The notes under the pieces are model-generated. The model did no database searches and was not told the DNA's origin. It was given only the letters and a program-made list of their open reading frames with translations. The position numbers and the translations under genes are program-made. From the NCBI GenBank assembly GCA_945859605.1, contig OX243824.1, forward strand, positions 29,099,948-29,163,947: a stretch of 64,000 nucleotides of DNA, given 5' to 3'. This stretch comes from Lumbricus rubellus. Its lineage: Eukaryota > Annelida > Clitellata > Crassiclitellata > Lumbricidae. Positions 1 to 10,718 of this stretch are shown here, one piece after another; the stretch's first letter is position 1; every line of letters starts with the position of its first letter.

Positions 1-2273
1 GATTTAGAAGCGGGATCTGTGGTTCTTTCTGTGAGTCCTTGAAATGCATGCGAAATCACCGCTGCGTCCCATTCTCTTTGTATATACGCTTTCAGCTCAG
101 TGGGAGGAGGTGCGTTCGAATTCGACATCCAAGAACTAGAGGCTTCTTCGACCAATGGATCGGTAGAAGTTACGGAGACAGCGAGTAGCATTTGGTCTTG
201 GAGGCTTCGAGTGCCAGCGGCTGATGCCAAAAAGGCGGAAGTTGCCAGCATTTCGGCACTACGAATCCCAAGACCGCCGTTTCTCACTGGTAACGATGCC
301 TGAATCCATTGATCATCATTCATGTCAATATTGAGGAGGCTGCAAAGACCTGTCCTCAATGCTTCATCGAAGTCGTGTAGAAGACTTCTATATAAGAAGC
401 AAGCTGATGTTCTCAGTGTGTACAGCAGCTTCGGTATGCTTAAGCTGCTCTTCAACAGGGTGAATGAATCGTGTGGGTGAAGCAGTTCAAGCCGTGTGAT
501 GACTTTCGTCAGATCGTTAATCTTTTTCTGGATAGATTTCTCGACGGCCCTGCCTGGCAACAGTGGAGCTCCAAGCAATGTCAGGTCTTCACTGGCGACA
601 ACTTCGAACTCCGCAAAGGCCTTGTTCTTGTGTGTTTCAAAGTCACCACCAAAGGAAGCCTCGCACTTTGCCCGATTCAGTTGTAGACCATACATGTGTG
701 CCTGCTTCTCTATCAAGCTGATGTCGTGCTCCACTTCATCGATTGGTCCAGCAAGAGTAATATCGTCCATGTAACCGATATTTAACGGGGTAATCAAACT
801 CTCAAGTAGTGGGTGTATCGTAAGGCAGAACTCCAGTGGTCCTAACGGGTCACCTTGTTGAGTGCCTTCTTCAGAAAGAATAGTGTGCTGTCTAGTCTGT
901 AGCTGTGGAGCGTATGCATAATTATCAAATACATATCTGTAGATTTCTGGAGCTTTTGCTGCGACCGCCTCTAACAAAGAATCTCTTCTTAGTGCGTTGA
1001 AAGCATTCGAGAAATCCAGTTTCACTAAGATATGATTTTCAGGCATAGATTGTAAGTATCGCCTGGTAGCGTGAACGGCAGCCTCGGCTCCTCCTGATAC
1101 TCCAACGCCGATTTGGAGCGGTGAAAGAGCTTGAGACAGGTATGGACATACAACATGGCAGATACTCTTAGCAGCCAGACGTCGCCAAGTGTATCCTACG
1201 GTGATCGGTCGAATACCTCCAACTTTCTTCCCAAGTGTTATCAGTCTGCCGCCGTACAAAATCTCTGCGATGTTCTTCGGTATTCCTCCTCTCAGCAGCA
1301 GATTGATTAGGTCAGTAATTGTATCCACAAAATCTGTGTCTGTTGAATTGGACAAAAGGTCCTTCAGATGTTGTGGTGTGAAGCCATCTGGACCTCCGGT
1401 TGATGCTGCTGGAAAAGAAGCTATAGCGTCACAAACCATCTTACCAGAAACCTGTATGGCTTCAAACATGTCTTCTTGAGGGCATGGCAGTGTTCTCCTG
1501 TCATCGTAGGCCTTTGGATGCTTCTTCTGCAATTCTTCCATCACTGTAGGTGAATCTTCTACAGGAACATCATCAGAGCATAGCAAACGAAGGGCCCCTT
1601 TCATGTCGCCATCTTCGAGCCTGCTAGATACAGCTTCGGCAAGATATTTTTCTCTATCGTGAATCTTATCATTTCTCCTAGATCGTGATTTAGATGCTGT
1701 AATTTCATTGCCCTCGTCGCTGAAAACCATTCCTTTATGCCACGCTTCGATGCGGTGTAAAATGATCTTTCCCAAATTCCGGTTTCGACCTCCCCTCTTA
1801 GGTTTGTGCAGAATTATAGGTGAAAACTGGAGCAAATCTTGCCAATTTGAGGGACTGGTTGGTTCTCGAACTATGGCCCTTATGATCTTTGTAAGTACGT
1901 TCCTAAATGCAACTCTTGCTGCTATTGGAATGTGTTTCAGCAGTGATCTTCTTACTTTCGGATGGGATAAACTGTCTGGTAACGGCTCGCTGTTAGACAT
2001 GTTTTCATCGTCAACTACATTGCACTGGTTATCGTCATACAGAGTTTGGTGTAACGAGTGATTCCTACTGAGGGCGATCTGTGCGCTCGAGGTGGATGAC
2101 GATTGCGTTACCGACGTAGGTTTTATGAGGCAGTCTGCGGGTGGCCGGTCAGAGCCTAGACACGGAGCGGATCGAGGACCGTGCCGGTGAATGGTTCCGT
2201 CGGAAGCATGCGTCTTAAATGACGACCAACACACGCCGCAAACCCCCTGCCCCTTACAAGGTTTTTGGCTCAT
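1..2273 (-). CDS. Retrotransposon polyprotein: zinc finger and reverse transcriptase (C-terminus outside window)
   Basis: I read an uninterrupted minus-strand frame from an ATG at 2271-2273 to the window edge (about 757 codons). The start is chosen because it sits just before a finger GVCGVCW...HxxDGTIHRHGPR (C-x2-C, H-x-H), shared with the full-length copies at 21.7-24.7 and 30.7-33.7 kb. Downstream come GGPDGFTPQH, VKLDFSNAFNALRRD, TQQGDPLGP and the catalytic GYMDDITLAG. Then follows the thumb-region signature GGLGIRS...LATSAFLASAAGT seen in all copies. The knuckle and endonuclease should lie beyond position 1. The protein would reverse-transcribe its own RNA at a nicked target. It appears intact where visible, so recent activity is possible. 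Confidence 0.85.
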   Translation of the reverse strand, partial: MSQKPCKGQGVCGVCWSSFKTHASDGTIHRHGPRSAPCLGSDRPPADCLIKPTSVTQSSSTSSAQIALSRNHSLHQTLYDDNQCNVVDDENMSNSEPLPDSLSHPKVRRSLLKHIPIAARVAFRNVLTKIIRAIVREPTSPSNWQDLLQFSPIILHKPKRGGRNRNLGKIILHRIEAWHKGMVFSDEGNEITASKSRSRRNDKIHDREKYLAEAVSSRLEDGDMKGALRLLCSDDVPVEDSPTVMEELQKKHPKAYDDRRTLPCPQEDMFEAIQVSGKMVCDAIASFPAASTGGPDGFTPQHLKDLLSNSTDTDFVDTITDLINLLLRGGIPKNIAEILYGGRLITLGKKVGGIRPITVGYTWRRLAAKSICHVVCPYLSQALSPLQIGVGVSGGAEAAVHATRRYLQSMPENHILVKLDFSNAFNALRRDSLLEAVAAKAPEIYRYVFDNYAYAPQLQTRQHTILSEEGTQQGDPLGPLEFCLTIHPLLESLITPLNIGYMDDITLAGPIDEVEHDISLIEKQAHMYGLQLNRAKCEASFGGDFETHKNKAFAEFEVVASEDLTLLGAPLLPGRAVEKSIQKKINDLTKVITRLELLHPHDSFTLLKSSLSIPKLLYTLRTSACFLYRSLLHDFDEALRTGLCSLLNIDMNDDQWIQASLPVRNGGLGIRSAEMLATSAFLASAAGTRSLQDQMLLAVSVTSTDPLVEEASSSWMSNSNAPPPTELKAYIQREWDAAVISHAFQGLTERTTDPASK

Positions 2274-2626
2274 TCGGAAAGTGTAATATTTGTTGCCTCT
2301 TTTTGTTCAAATCAGATTGTTTACGGTTTGCGCGGCCATTACAGCCAGCAACGTTGCCATTGACGATTGTGACGTCACGGGCCTTTAAACGTGGCGGATG
2401 GTCTTCAGCAAAGTTTTCAAAGGCGCCGTTATCGGCTACGTTATAAAAAAGAGTTTCTCTCACCAGTCTGTACCATTCAACTACAATTAATATGACGATC
2501 CGGATCACGAGACGTAGCGCAAACAGATGATGTAAAAATCCATCTCGAACGACTACTCAATCCGCGAAATTTAAGGAAAACAGACGGACATTCAAACTAT
2601 CCAGCCTACTAAGTCCGCTGGTGACG

Positions 2627-2628
<2 letters not shown>
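1..2628 (-). mobile_element. RLE-type non-LTR retrotransposon A, 5' portion
   Basis: This is the 5' two-thirds of a minus-strand retrotransposon that runs off the left edge. It comprises about 355 bp of 5' leader (2274-2628) and a long open reading frame (2273 to 1). Its 5' end abuts an (ATT)n tract, as for the other elements here. Its RT box is YMDD rather than the YLDD of other copies, and its protein is clearly diverged from them, so it is a separate family. The 3' end is not visible. Confidence 0.85.
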
Positions 2629-2718
<90 letters not shown>

Positions 2719-2756
2719 ATTATTATTATTAATATTATTTATTTATTTATTTTTTT
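2629..2756. repeat. (ATT)n tract, 5' flank of element A
   Basis: This is a near-pure (TTA/ATT) microsatellite of about 40 units grading into (ATTT)n. In the sense of the retrotransposons (minus strand) it reads (TAA)n, the inferred target. Confidence 0.95.
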
Positions 2757-2882
2757 AATATTAAATTTGGCACTTCAGGTTTTATTTTAGCTTACCTATA
2801 AGCCGATATATAAATAATTTTAGTATTTTAGAAGCCATATTGGCCGCCATCTTGAAAGTCCGTTAACTTTTGATTCCAACCC
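2757..2882. other. Unassigned spacer between ATT tracts
   Basis: About 125 bp of AT-rich sequence contains AAGCCATATTGGCCGCCATC. It has no coding potential and no match to the other fragments. It may be a 3' end of another family. Confidence 0.3.
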
Positions 2883-2907
2883 ATTATTATTATTATTATT
2901 ATTATTA

Positions 2908-4412
2908 ATATTAAAACAGGAATGTTAGATTTAGGTCTTGGTTTAGTTTTAACAGATCAATTTCAGTTTGCTTAGAGTGGCCGGTTCATAGCTCCAGGTA
3001 AACCAGACAAGGTGCCTTGCTGGGCAACGGCGTTGTAGCGCTGGATGGTGACTGAAATGCTCTGGAATAGAAAGCCTGCTTCACGTGAATCACCAGAGAT
3101 CTTCGACAGCCGGCGTCCGATCTCGGACACAAAGACGAGACCTTCATTGTTGATGGGGCCCATTGTTTCCACGGCTAAGGGGACGAAGAGGTATGTCCTT
3201 TGGAGATCCAAATACTTTGACAATTTTTCTTGTGGCGGCTTTCTCTGCTGCTCTTCCGGCTTCGGTCGCGTTCTCAAGGACGTACGAGGCGGCCAACGTG
3301 TCCACCACGGTCGCGTCCCAAATCAACGCCCTTCCGTTGCTCCAAGAGATTAGGGTCTGGCCATCCGGTCTTTTCCCGTCAGTCCTGGCGAGGCCCGACG
3401 GCTCCTTGATTGACGGAGTACCAGCTCTATTTAAGCCCCGGTAGACAAGGTCGTTGATGGTGCTGTGTCTTGCCTGTCTACCGAATCCAAGGGAGCATGA
3501 AAGGCCATGCGAGCCCCTTGCCGAAACAGGGGCGCCACACACACACACGTGTGCGGCTCACAGATGGCCGTTCCCAGTCGGAGGCCAACCGCAACTCTCA
3601 CAGCCTCGTCACTCAATCTAAGATCGAACGCGGTCAGCGGAAGGGCGTGAAGCCAGTCAGAGGCGTGGGGTGCCATTGAGGCCTTTAGTCTTGCCCGATC
3701 GTATGGGTCTTGTAGCTTAGACTCGACGGAAAGCACGGTCTTAAGCAACAGCGGGTTGTCCAGTAGTGACTGCTTGTGACCTGGATATTCCGTTGGATCT
3801 CCCGTCTCAGTAATCTGCATCCATTCGGACCGCGCGGAATCGGATGAATCGTCATCAATGTTCCAGGCCGTTCCCAAGATGAGGGACTGGATGGAGAGGG
3901 TGCCAGCGGCAGAAGCCAAAAAGGCTGGAAGTGCCAACGAAGACACCCTCCTAACTCCCAGTCCCCCTAATCTGATTGGAAGGGAGGCCTGCATCCATTG
4001 GTCATTGGTCAACGTGATGTTTAATATCCTTTCAAGCCCACCCCTTAGCAGCTCGTCGTAATCGTGCAATCGAGGGTGATCGTGGCAAGGTGTGCATCTA
4101 AGTAGATGGATCAGCCTGGGCGAGCCAAGCGAGCATCTCAGGATTAACAGGGCGTCTTGCTTGGCGACGAGTTGTAATTTGTCGATTGAGGTCCTGAGGT
4201 CGGTCACGCATCTGTCGAGAGCCGATAGAAGGGCCTCCGACGATGCACCAAGAAGCATGGCCGTCATGGGGTCGACCCGGGCGAATTGTCACATAGCGCC
4301 TCGATTGGTGTTGTTGAAGTCGAAGTCGGTTGCAATGATCTCGCACTTAGTACGGTTCAGCGTGAGGCCCAGACGCGAGCATCCTTCCTCGATCAAATCC
4401 ACGTCAGCCTCT
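2908..4412 (-). pseudogene. RLE retrotransposon fragment B, frameshifted
   Basis: This is a 5'-truncated copy of the same family as the element at 25.6-30.4 kb and very similar to it. It covers the end of the RT (LGLTLNRTKCEIIATDF near 4350), the connector (LGGLGVRRVSSLALPAFL), the C-x-C...HGLSC knuckle, the endonuclease (KRPDG, WDATVVDT) and the C-terminal tail ending near 2972. Frames change near 4285, near 3535 and near 3225. The shift near 3535 lies in an expanded (AC)n run inside the knuckle. A three-residue deletion is also visible near 4255 (LLGASSEAL against LLGAPLTSSEAL). It is non-functional, and both ends lie against ATT tracts (2883-2907 and 4413-4447). Confidence 0.9.
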
Positions 4413-4447
4413 AATATTATTACTATTATTATTAATAATATTATTAT

Positions 4448-4728
4448 CCTTTTAATATTTCCGACAAACAACATCAGACACATAAAGAACAATAAACAAC
4501 AGAAGCGGTAGTCATTGTTCTAAATGATGATAAAAGTTATTAGCTCTCCTCTGGGTCTGACTCGGCTAAAGTGCCTCTAAAGGCCACCGAGTTGAAGCGC
4601 TGGACAGTAATAGAGAGGCGTTGCAGCAAAAAACAGGTCTCTCTCATATCACCAGACGACAATGTTAGGATGCGGCCTAAATCAGACAAAAAGTCGAGGC
4701 CAATACTGCAAATGGGACCTAAAGTCTC
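4448..4728 (-). pseudogene. RLE retrotransposon 3'-end fragment C
   Basis: This is a strongly 5'-truncated copy holding the 3' UTR and roughly the last 60 codons (IGLDFLSDLGRIL, ETCFLLQRLS, VQRFNSVAFRGTLAE). It is the same family as the fragments at 5.3-6.6, 9.35-10.0 and 35.97-36.38 kb but more diverged. ATT tracts flank it on both sides. Confidence 0.85.
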
Positions 4729-4775
4729 ATTATTATTATTAATATTATTATTATTATTAATATTATTACTATTAT

Positions 4776-5016
4776 AACATCATCTTTTATTTCCATTTCA
4801 AGCAGTGCAAACACAACTGGCTGTCCCTGAAAAACACTGAACCGCTGTCAAAACGCTAGCATAATGTGCAACAAATGTATATGCATTAATGAGTGTGTGT
4901 GATCAGTCGTCCTCGACCCCGGTGAGTTGTGCAAATGTGCCCCTGAAGGCTATGGCGTTAAATCTTTGAGTGCAAATAGATAAACGTTGAAACAGGTGCA
5001 AAGTCTCCCGAGGGTC

Positions 5017-5017
<1 letters not shown>
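4776..5017 (-). pseudogene. RLE retrotransposon 3'-end fragment D
   Basis: The last 40 or so codons (DPRETLHLFQRLS, CTQRFNAIAFRGTFAQL) plus a roughly 140-bp 3' UTR lie between ATT tracts. The C-terminal pattern QRFNA-x-AFRGTF ties it to the array; its exact family is not otherwise represented here. Confidence 0.8.

Positions 5018-5110
<93 letters not shown>
5018..5110. repeat. (ATT)n tract
   Basis: About 31 uninterrupted ATT units separate fragments D and E. Confidence 0.95.
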
Positions 5111-5111
<1 letters not shown>

Positions 5112-5282
5112 AAATTATCCGAAGTAGTTCAATTCACAAAGGTATACAAGACAACGAATAGTGTATATAAAGACTATGGAATCAGTTGTAGTCAATCTGA
5201 TAGCTGTGGCTGCTTCTCGAATGTGCCCCTGCAAGCAACAGCGTTGAATCGTTGGATGCAAACTGAAATCCGTTGGAACAGA
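5111..5282 (-). pseudogene. RLE retrotransposon 3'-end fragment E
   Basis: 172 bp covers the 3' UTR and the last 29 codons (FQRISVCIQRFNAVACRGTF...QLSD). It matches the 3' end of the copy at 19,414-20,481 with about one mismatch. It is a recent, extremely truncated insertion of the same master. Confidence 0.85.
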
Positions 5283-5312
5283 TATTATTATTTTTATTAT
5301 ATTAGTTTTAAT

Positions 5313-6561
5313 ATATTCAGCAAACAACATCAGATACATGAAGTACGATAAACAAGAGAAGCGGTAGTCATTGTTCTAAAGATGATAAAAGTGCCATTAA
5401 TAGATCTTCTCTGGATCTGGCTCAGCTAAAGTGCCTCGAAAGGCCACCGAGTTGAAGCGCTGAACAGTAACAGAGAGGCGTTGCAGCAAAAAGCAGGTCT
5501 CTCTCAGATCACCGGAAGACAGTGATAGAATGCGGCCTAAGTCTGATAAAAAATCGAGACCTATAGTACAAATGGGACCTAGAGTCTCAAGAGCAAGAGG
5601 GACAAAAAGTGAGTGTGTGCAAGAGCGGCGCATTTAGTGTTTTTTCCTTTCCGTTGCAATCTCGGCTGCCGAGCCCGCCGTCGATGCCGTGGCCTGGATA
5701 TATGATGGTGCCAGAGTGTCTACAACTGTCGCATCCCACACAAGATGACGACCCGCACGCCATGGAATCATGGTAAGGCCGTCTGGTCGTCTACCATCCG
5801 TTCGAAGTAGACCTGGTGGTTCTTTAATGGACGGGATTCCTGCTTTTGAAAGGGAGCGTTGTATAATGTCGTTGATTGTGCTGTGTCGAGCTATTCGACC
5901 GAAGCCGAGAGAGCAAGACAGGCCGTGGCTGCCTTGGCGTCGATTTGAGCTCCGCGGCCCCAAGTCGCAAACCGACGGCCTCGTTGTCCAGTCGTAGACC
6001 ACATGCAGTTATTGGTAACGTCGCTAGCGTGAGGCGATGAGACTGCTTTTAGTCGTGCGATGTTATATACATCGACTGTATTTTCAAACAGTGACTTTGC
6101 AGTTTTCTCCAACAATGGTTTGTCCCATGATGCTTCCTGATTTGTTGGCAAGATTCCTGCTTCCTCAAATTCTGTCTTGGAACGCCACTCGGTCGTCATG
6201 GTTTGAAAGTGTGAGTCCGGTTCGAGATTAATTGAACTGAGAATGAGAGTCTGGAGAGGAAGAGTGCTTGCAGCTGAAGCCAGAAAGGCTGGAAGTGCTA
6301 GCGAAGACGCTCTCCGAATCCCCAGACCACCCATCTTTATGGGCAACGAGCCTTGTGCCCATTGATTATCGTTTAAAGAAATGTTCAAAATCTTTTCTAA
6401 ACCATGGTGTAGTTTGGTGTCGTAGGTCTCCATGTCGGGATGTTTGTCGCTTGGATGGCATCGGAGAGTGTAAATCATTTTAGGGGTACCGAGCGAACTT
6501 CTCAAAATCAGGAGTGCGTCCTGCCTGGCTACGAGAGTTAATTTGTTCAGACTCTCCTATA
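5313..6561 (-). pseudogene. RLE retrotransposon fragment F
   Basis: This 5'-truncated copy runs from the 3' UTR through the endonuclease (RRPDGLTMIPW, LVWDATVVDTLAPSY) and connector (MGGLGIRRASSLALPAFL) into the RT thumb region (RSSLGTPKMIYTLRC). The knuckle is damaged: the C-x-C half is missing near 5960 and the frame changes there. Two compensating single-base indels (near 5635 and near 5608) enclose a TAA. It belongs to the family of fragments 9,346-10,012 and 35,968-36,380. Confidence 0.9.
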
Positions 6562-6596
6562 TAATTATTATTATTATTTTTTTTATTTTTTTTTTT

Positions 6597-6636
6597 ACCC
6601 GAGGTATCAATGATCCCTCGGGATTTCAAAAAAAAT
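6597..6636 (-). mobile_element. Tail-only 3'-end fragment G with terminal hairpin
   Basis: Only about 40 bp of a retrotransposon 3' end survives. It is the terminal hairpin (stem 6598-6604 with 6616-6622, CCCGAGG/CCTCGGG) followed, in minus sense, by an A-run and AT-rich repeat. It is an extreme 5' truncation. Confidence 0.7.
6598..6622 (-). other. 3'-terminal RNA hairpin, copy 1
   Basis: A seven-base-pair perfect stem encloses an 11-nt loop containing GATC...GATA. The same structure ends several other copies in the window. Confidence 0.75.
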
Positions 6637-6714
6637 TATTAATAATAATAATTTATTAATTTAAAAATTATTTATTTTATTATTATTATTATTATTATTT
6701 TTTTTTTTTGTTTT

Positions 6715-7165
6715 TTTTTTTGTGCCCTGAGGTACTTCATTCCCCCAGGGACTTATGGACTATTATTATATGAAGAGTGTATGTCTGGTGGGTCAGGCCT
6801 CGTCTTCAGGGTGTGAGGCAAAAGTGCCTTTGAAAGCGACCAAGTTGTAGCGTTGAATGCAAGTGGACAGACGTTGAAAAAGAAAGAAAGCTTCACGTCT
6901 GTCACCAGTGATAGAAGAGATGCGGCTGCCAATTTCATTTATGAAGTCTGAGGCTGAAGGATTGAACGGGCCCAATGTCTCTATGGCCACCGGCTGAAAG
7001 ATGTAGGAAGCGGGCAACTCTCGGTATTTCTGTTCCTTGCGGATGGCCGCCTGCACTGATGCAGGCCCGACCAGACCGTTCGGGTGGGTTATGTACGAGG
7101 CGGCACAAGTGTGAACAATGGTGGCATCCCACGCCAAGTACTTCCCACCTGACCAAGATATGAGA

Positions 7166-7167
<2 letters not shown>
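6715..7167 (-). pseudogene. RLE retrotransposon fragment H with 3' hairpin
   Basis: This 5'-truncated copy has an open frame for the endonuclease core and C-terminus. It reads LISWSGGKYLAWDATIVHT, then IETLGPFNPSASDF, and ends FKGTFASHPEDEA near 6795. The 3' UTR is about 45 bp and ends in the hairpin at 6725-6750, then A-run. It is 5'-truncated inside the endonuclease at the ATT tract (7168-7255), into which the frame continues. Confidence 0.85.
6725..6750 (-). other. 3'-terminal RNA hairpin, copy 2 (compensatory variant)
   Basis: In minus sense the stem is CCCTGGGG with CCTCAGGG. Compared with the CCCCGAGG/CCTCGGGG copies, a C-G pair has become U-A and an A-U pair has become G-U, so pairing is kept although sequence changed. 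Confidence 0.75.

Positions 7168-7255
<88 letters not shown>
7168..7255. repeat. (ATT)n tract
   Basis: About 29 pure ATT units separate fragments H and I. Confidence 0.95.
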
Positions 7256-7256
<1 letters not shown>

Positions 7257-8851
7257 GTCATGCTACAAGAGGTTACTATGGCAATTTATAGCCTCCCTAT
7301 TCCAAATCGGGCATACTGTCAGCGAAAGAACCCGTGAAGGCAACAGCGTTAAAACGCTGAATAAGAATTGACAGTCTTTGGAATAGAAACGACGTCTCCC
7401 TCAGATCATCAGGTGACGACCTAAATCACTTAACATATCAATTCCCCTAGAATTGATGGGTCCTAGCATCTCCAGGGCCAGCGGAATGAAGTCATGTGAG
7501 GTTGTTATTGACAGATATTTTTTCTCCTTTCTGGTATCTGCTATTTCTGCTGCTGCTCCAGCCGTGACAGCCGTTGACGGCAGATAGGAAGGTGCTAAGG
7601 TGTCGACCACGGTGACATCCCATACCAGGCAGCGTCCCGCTTTCCATGGGATAAGGGTGGTGCCGTCCGGTCTCCTCCCATCCGAGCGTAGCATGTCCCG
7701 TGGTTCTTTGACCGCTGGAAAGCCGGCTCTGATGAGGCTACGGTGGATACAATCGTTGATAGCAGCGTGTCTGGCGACACGACCAAAACCCAGAGCACAG
7801 GAGAGGCCGTGTGTTCCTCTAGCGGTGACCAGCGTGCCACACGCGCAGACGTGAGGTTGACAAAATAATGTTGGCCCCAAGACGAAGACCAACCGCCACT
7901 CTGATGGCCTCATCACTGAGCCTGAGGCCGCAGGAAGTGATTGGCAGGCAATGTAGCCAGTCGCTAGCGTGTTGAAAGGACACGGCTTTCAGGAGCGCGT
8001 GTTCACTCTGCTCTGTGGTTGAGAGGAGTAGATCAGAGAGCTCTTTGTGTAGAATCGGGGTGTCCCATTTCGATTGTACGTTCGATGGAGAGTACTCTTC
8101 CAGCGACAACCCTGTAGTTGATTGCCAGAGCGCGGATAGGTTACTGAAATGCGTATCCGGTTGGCTGTCTAGCACGCTGAGGATGCTGGACTAGAGTTCG
8201 AAGGTGCCTGCGGCCGACGCTAGAAAAGCGGGAAGTGCCAGCGATGACGCCCTTCGAATGCCCAGTCCGCCCAAGCTGGTGGGTAGGGTAGCTTGTTGCC
8301 ACTGCCTGTCAGTGAAGTCAATGTTCAGGATGCGTTGTAAACCCTTCCTTAGGATTTTATCATAAGTTTCTAAAACCGGATGATTGGCGCATGGAGAACA
8401 TCTCAGCGTGTAGATTAATTTAGGAGTGCCAAGTGAGTGTCTGAGAATCAGCATGGCGTCCTGACGGGTTATCATGGTTAGTCTTGACAGAAATTTGTCT
8501 AGCTCCTCCGCTCGTGATTCTAGGGCTTGACTCAAAGTTGCGCCTGTGGAAAGCGGAGCTCCGAGGAGAGTTGCTGAGTCTGGATCGGTGTATTCAAAGT
8601 GATTAAACGATTTGTGGTTGATCAGTTGGGGATCTTTTGCAATCAGTTCACACTTTTTTCTGTTAAATGTCAGACCCAGATCAGCGCAATCCTTTTCTAT
8701 GATCTCAATGTCTTCGGCTACTCCTGTCGTTGGTCCTCCCAGAGAGATGTCATCGAGGTAGCCAAAGGCCAATGGAGATGACAGTTTGACTAGTGTCGGT
8801 TGTAATGGCAAGCAAAAGAGCAATGGAAAATGGAAAAGAGCAATGAAACCC
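7256..8851 (-). pseudogene. RLE retrotransposon fragment I
   Basis: This 5'-truncated copy is closely related to the nearly complete element at 30.7-34.0 kb. It begins just after the QQGDPLGP box and keeps PLAFGYLDDISLGGP (YLDD), the connector, the knuckle and the endonuclease (RRPDGTTLIPW, VWDVTVVDTLAPSY). Lesions are a CAG-to-TAG nonsense at about 8189-8191, a frameshift near 7850 inside the knuckle, and a frameshift with a small deletion near 7410. The 3' UTR is only about 50 bp and has no hairpin. Confidence 0.9.

Positions 8852-8915
<64 letters not shown>
8852..8915. repeat. (ATT)n tract
   Basis: About 21 ATT units separate fragment I from the next 3'-end fragment. Confidence 0.95.
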
Positions 8916-8916
<1 letters not shown>

Positions 8917-9131
8917 AAATCAATTTTTATAATTATTATGATGAAGATTTCAAAGGTCAATTTCAGTTTTCTAATGGCTGCCGGACCGTGGCCCCGGGCA
9001 ATCCAGATAGGGTGCCCTGGTAGGCAACTGCGTTGAAGCGTTGGATTGTAATTGAGATCTTCTGGAACAGATATCCTGTTTCGCGCAAATCACCAGAGAT
9101 CTTCGACAGCCGGCGACCGATCTCGGATACA
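8916..9131 (-). pseudogene. RLE retrotransposon 3'-end fragment V
   Basis: The 3' UTR and last 57 or so codons (VSEIGRRLSKISGDLRE, IQRFNAVAYQGTLSGL) are present. It differs from the segment at 25,591-25,805 at about two positions. It is truncated at a different point from that copy, so it is an independent recent insertion. Confidence 0.85.
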
Positions 9132-9132
9132 A

Positions 9133-9181
<49 letters not shown>

Positions 9182-9212
9182 TTTTTTTTTTTTTTTAATT
9201 ATTTTTTTTATT

Positions 9213-9249
9213 ATATAACACATTTATTTCTTCAAAAACTGACACAATA
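9213..9249 (-). mobile_element. Tail-only retrotransposon fragment
   Basis: About 37 bp (AACACATTTATTTCTTC...GACACAAT) matches the 3' ends at 19,070 and 20,673. It is flanked on both sides by ATT or T-rich tracts (9132-9195 and 9250-9345). Confidence 0.6.
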
Positions 9250-9327
<78 letters not shown>

Positions 9328-9345
9328 TTTTTAAAATTATTATTA
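9250..9345. repeat. (ATT)n tract
   Basis: ATT units with T-run interruptions separate the tail-only fragment from fragment U. Confidence 0.9.
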
Positions 9346-10012
9346 TCTTTTAATATCTTCAAGCAACATATCAATAACAGGATATACAAAAACTAGAAAA
9401 GTTATAGCTATAGTTACATGCCCTCTGGCTTCGGCTCAGCTAAAGTGCCTCGAAAGGCCACCGAGTTGAAGCGCTGAACAGCAATAGAGAGGCGTTGCAG
9501 CAAAAAGCAGGTCTCTCTCAGATCACCGGAAGACAATGATAGAATGCGGCCTAAATCTGATAAAAAGTCGAGACCAATAGTACAAATGGGTCCTAGAGTC
9601 TCAAGGGCAAGAGGGACAAAAAAGTGAGTGTTTGCAAGAGCTGAGTATTTGGTATTTTTCCTTTCTGTAGCAATCTCGGCTGCCGCGCCCGCCGTCGAAG
9701 CCGTGGACTGGATATACGATGGTGCCAGAGTGTCCACCACTGTAGCATCCCATACAAGATGACGACCCGCACGCCATGGAATCATAGTAAGGCCATCTGG
9801 GCGTCTACCATCCGTGCGAAGTAGACCTGGTGGTTCTTTAATAGACGGGATTCCTGCCTTTGAAAGGGAGCGGTGTATAATGTCGTTGATCGTGCTATGT
9901 CTTGCTATTCGTCCGAAACCGAGAGAGCAAGACAGGCCGTGGCTGCCTCTGGCGTCGATTTGAGTTCCGCAGGCGCAAGTGTGGGGTTCACATATTGCGG
10001 CCCCAAGTCATC
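9346..10012 (-). pseudogene. RLE retrotransposon fragment U
   Basis: This 5'-truncated copy starts in the knuckle region and covers the endonuclease and C-terminus (MIPWRAGRHLVWDATVVDT ... FRGTLAEPKPEGM at 9414). The first about 410 bp from its 3' end appear identical to the fragment at 35,968-36,380, although the two are truncated at different positions. It was recently active. The upstream break is an ATT tract with G and T interruptions (10,013-10,113). Confidence 0.9.
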
Positions 10013-10028
10013 ATTATTATTATTGTTA

Positions 10029-10072
<44 letters not shown>

Positions 10073-10076
10073 GTTA

Positions 10077-10113
<37 letters not shown>
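10013..10113. repeat. Interrupted (ATT)n tract
   Basis: ATT units are interrupted by two GTTATTTTT segments. This closes the first retrotransposon block. Confidence 0.9.
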
Positions 10114-10718
10114 CATTATATAGTATTATCTCGTTTCCTAGCCAACGTTGAAAGGTAGAAAGGTCGTTGATAGGCCTAAATGTATTAAAATAAATGGCTA
10201 CTATGGCAACCCAGAATATGTTTAACTGAAATATGATGATTGATGAGAAAAACAGATGCAAGAACTGGTAGTCAGAAGAATGAATTAAAATAGCAAGGCA
10301 ACTGTTCGCTGTCTACTAGCAGTTAAGGTGATATAATTACAACATTAAAAATCCCAAAACTGAATTTAGATGCCACTGTCTACTGCGTTCTATTTAACTG
10401 GCTGGATCTTTCCCGACTTGAACCTCCAATAACTTGCAACTTGCAAGTATAAGATAAATGACCGTAATGAAGTCATTAAAACTGCATGGATGTATGTTAG
10501 ATCTTGAAAAATACCATTGCCACAAGCATGCAGTCAAAGTTGTTATACACCCAGCAAGGTCAGTTTGTGGCAAAGAACGTAGATAGGGCCACATTATAAC
10601 AAAGAGCGAATCCCTCAAAATCATGGTCAAATATACCACAGAAAGTGGTGAGTTGAATGTATAATAATATGAGTCAGTCAGCATGTGAACATTTTGTGAA
10701 GCGTTATTACGGGTAAGG
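10114..10718. other. Unassigned sequence
   Basis: There is no recognisable gene or repeat. Minus-strand frames here lack domain features, and the longest reads into the neighbouring fold-back arm. Confidence 0.4.
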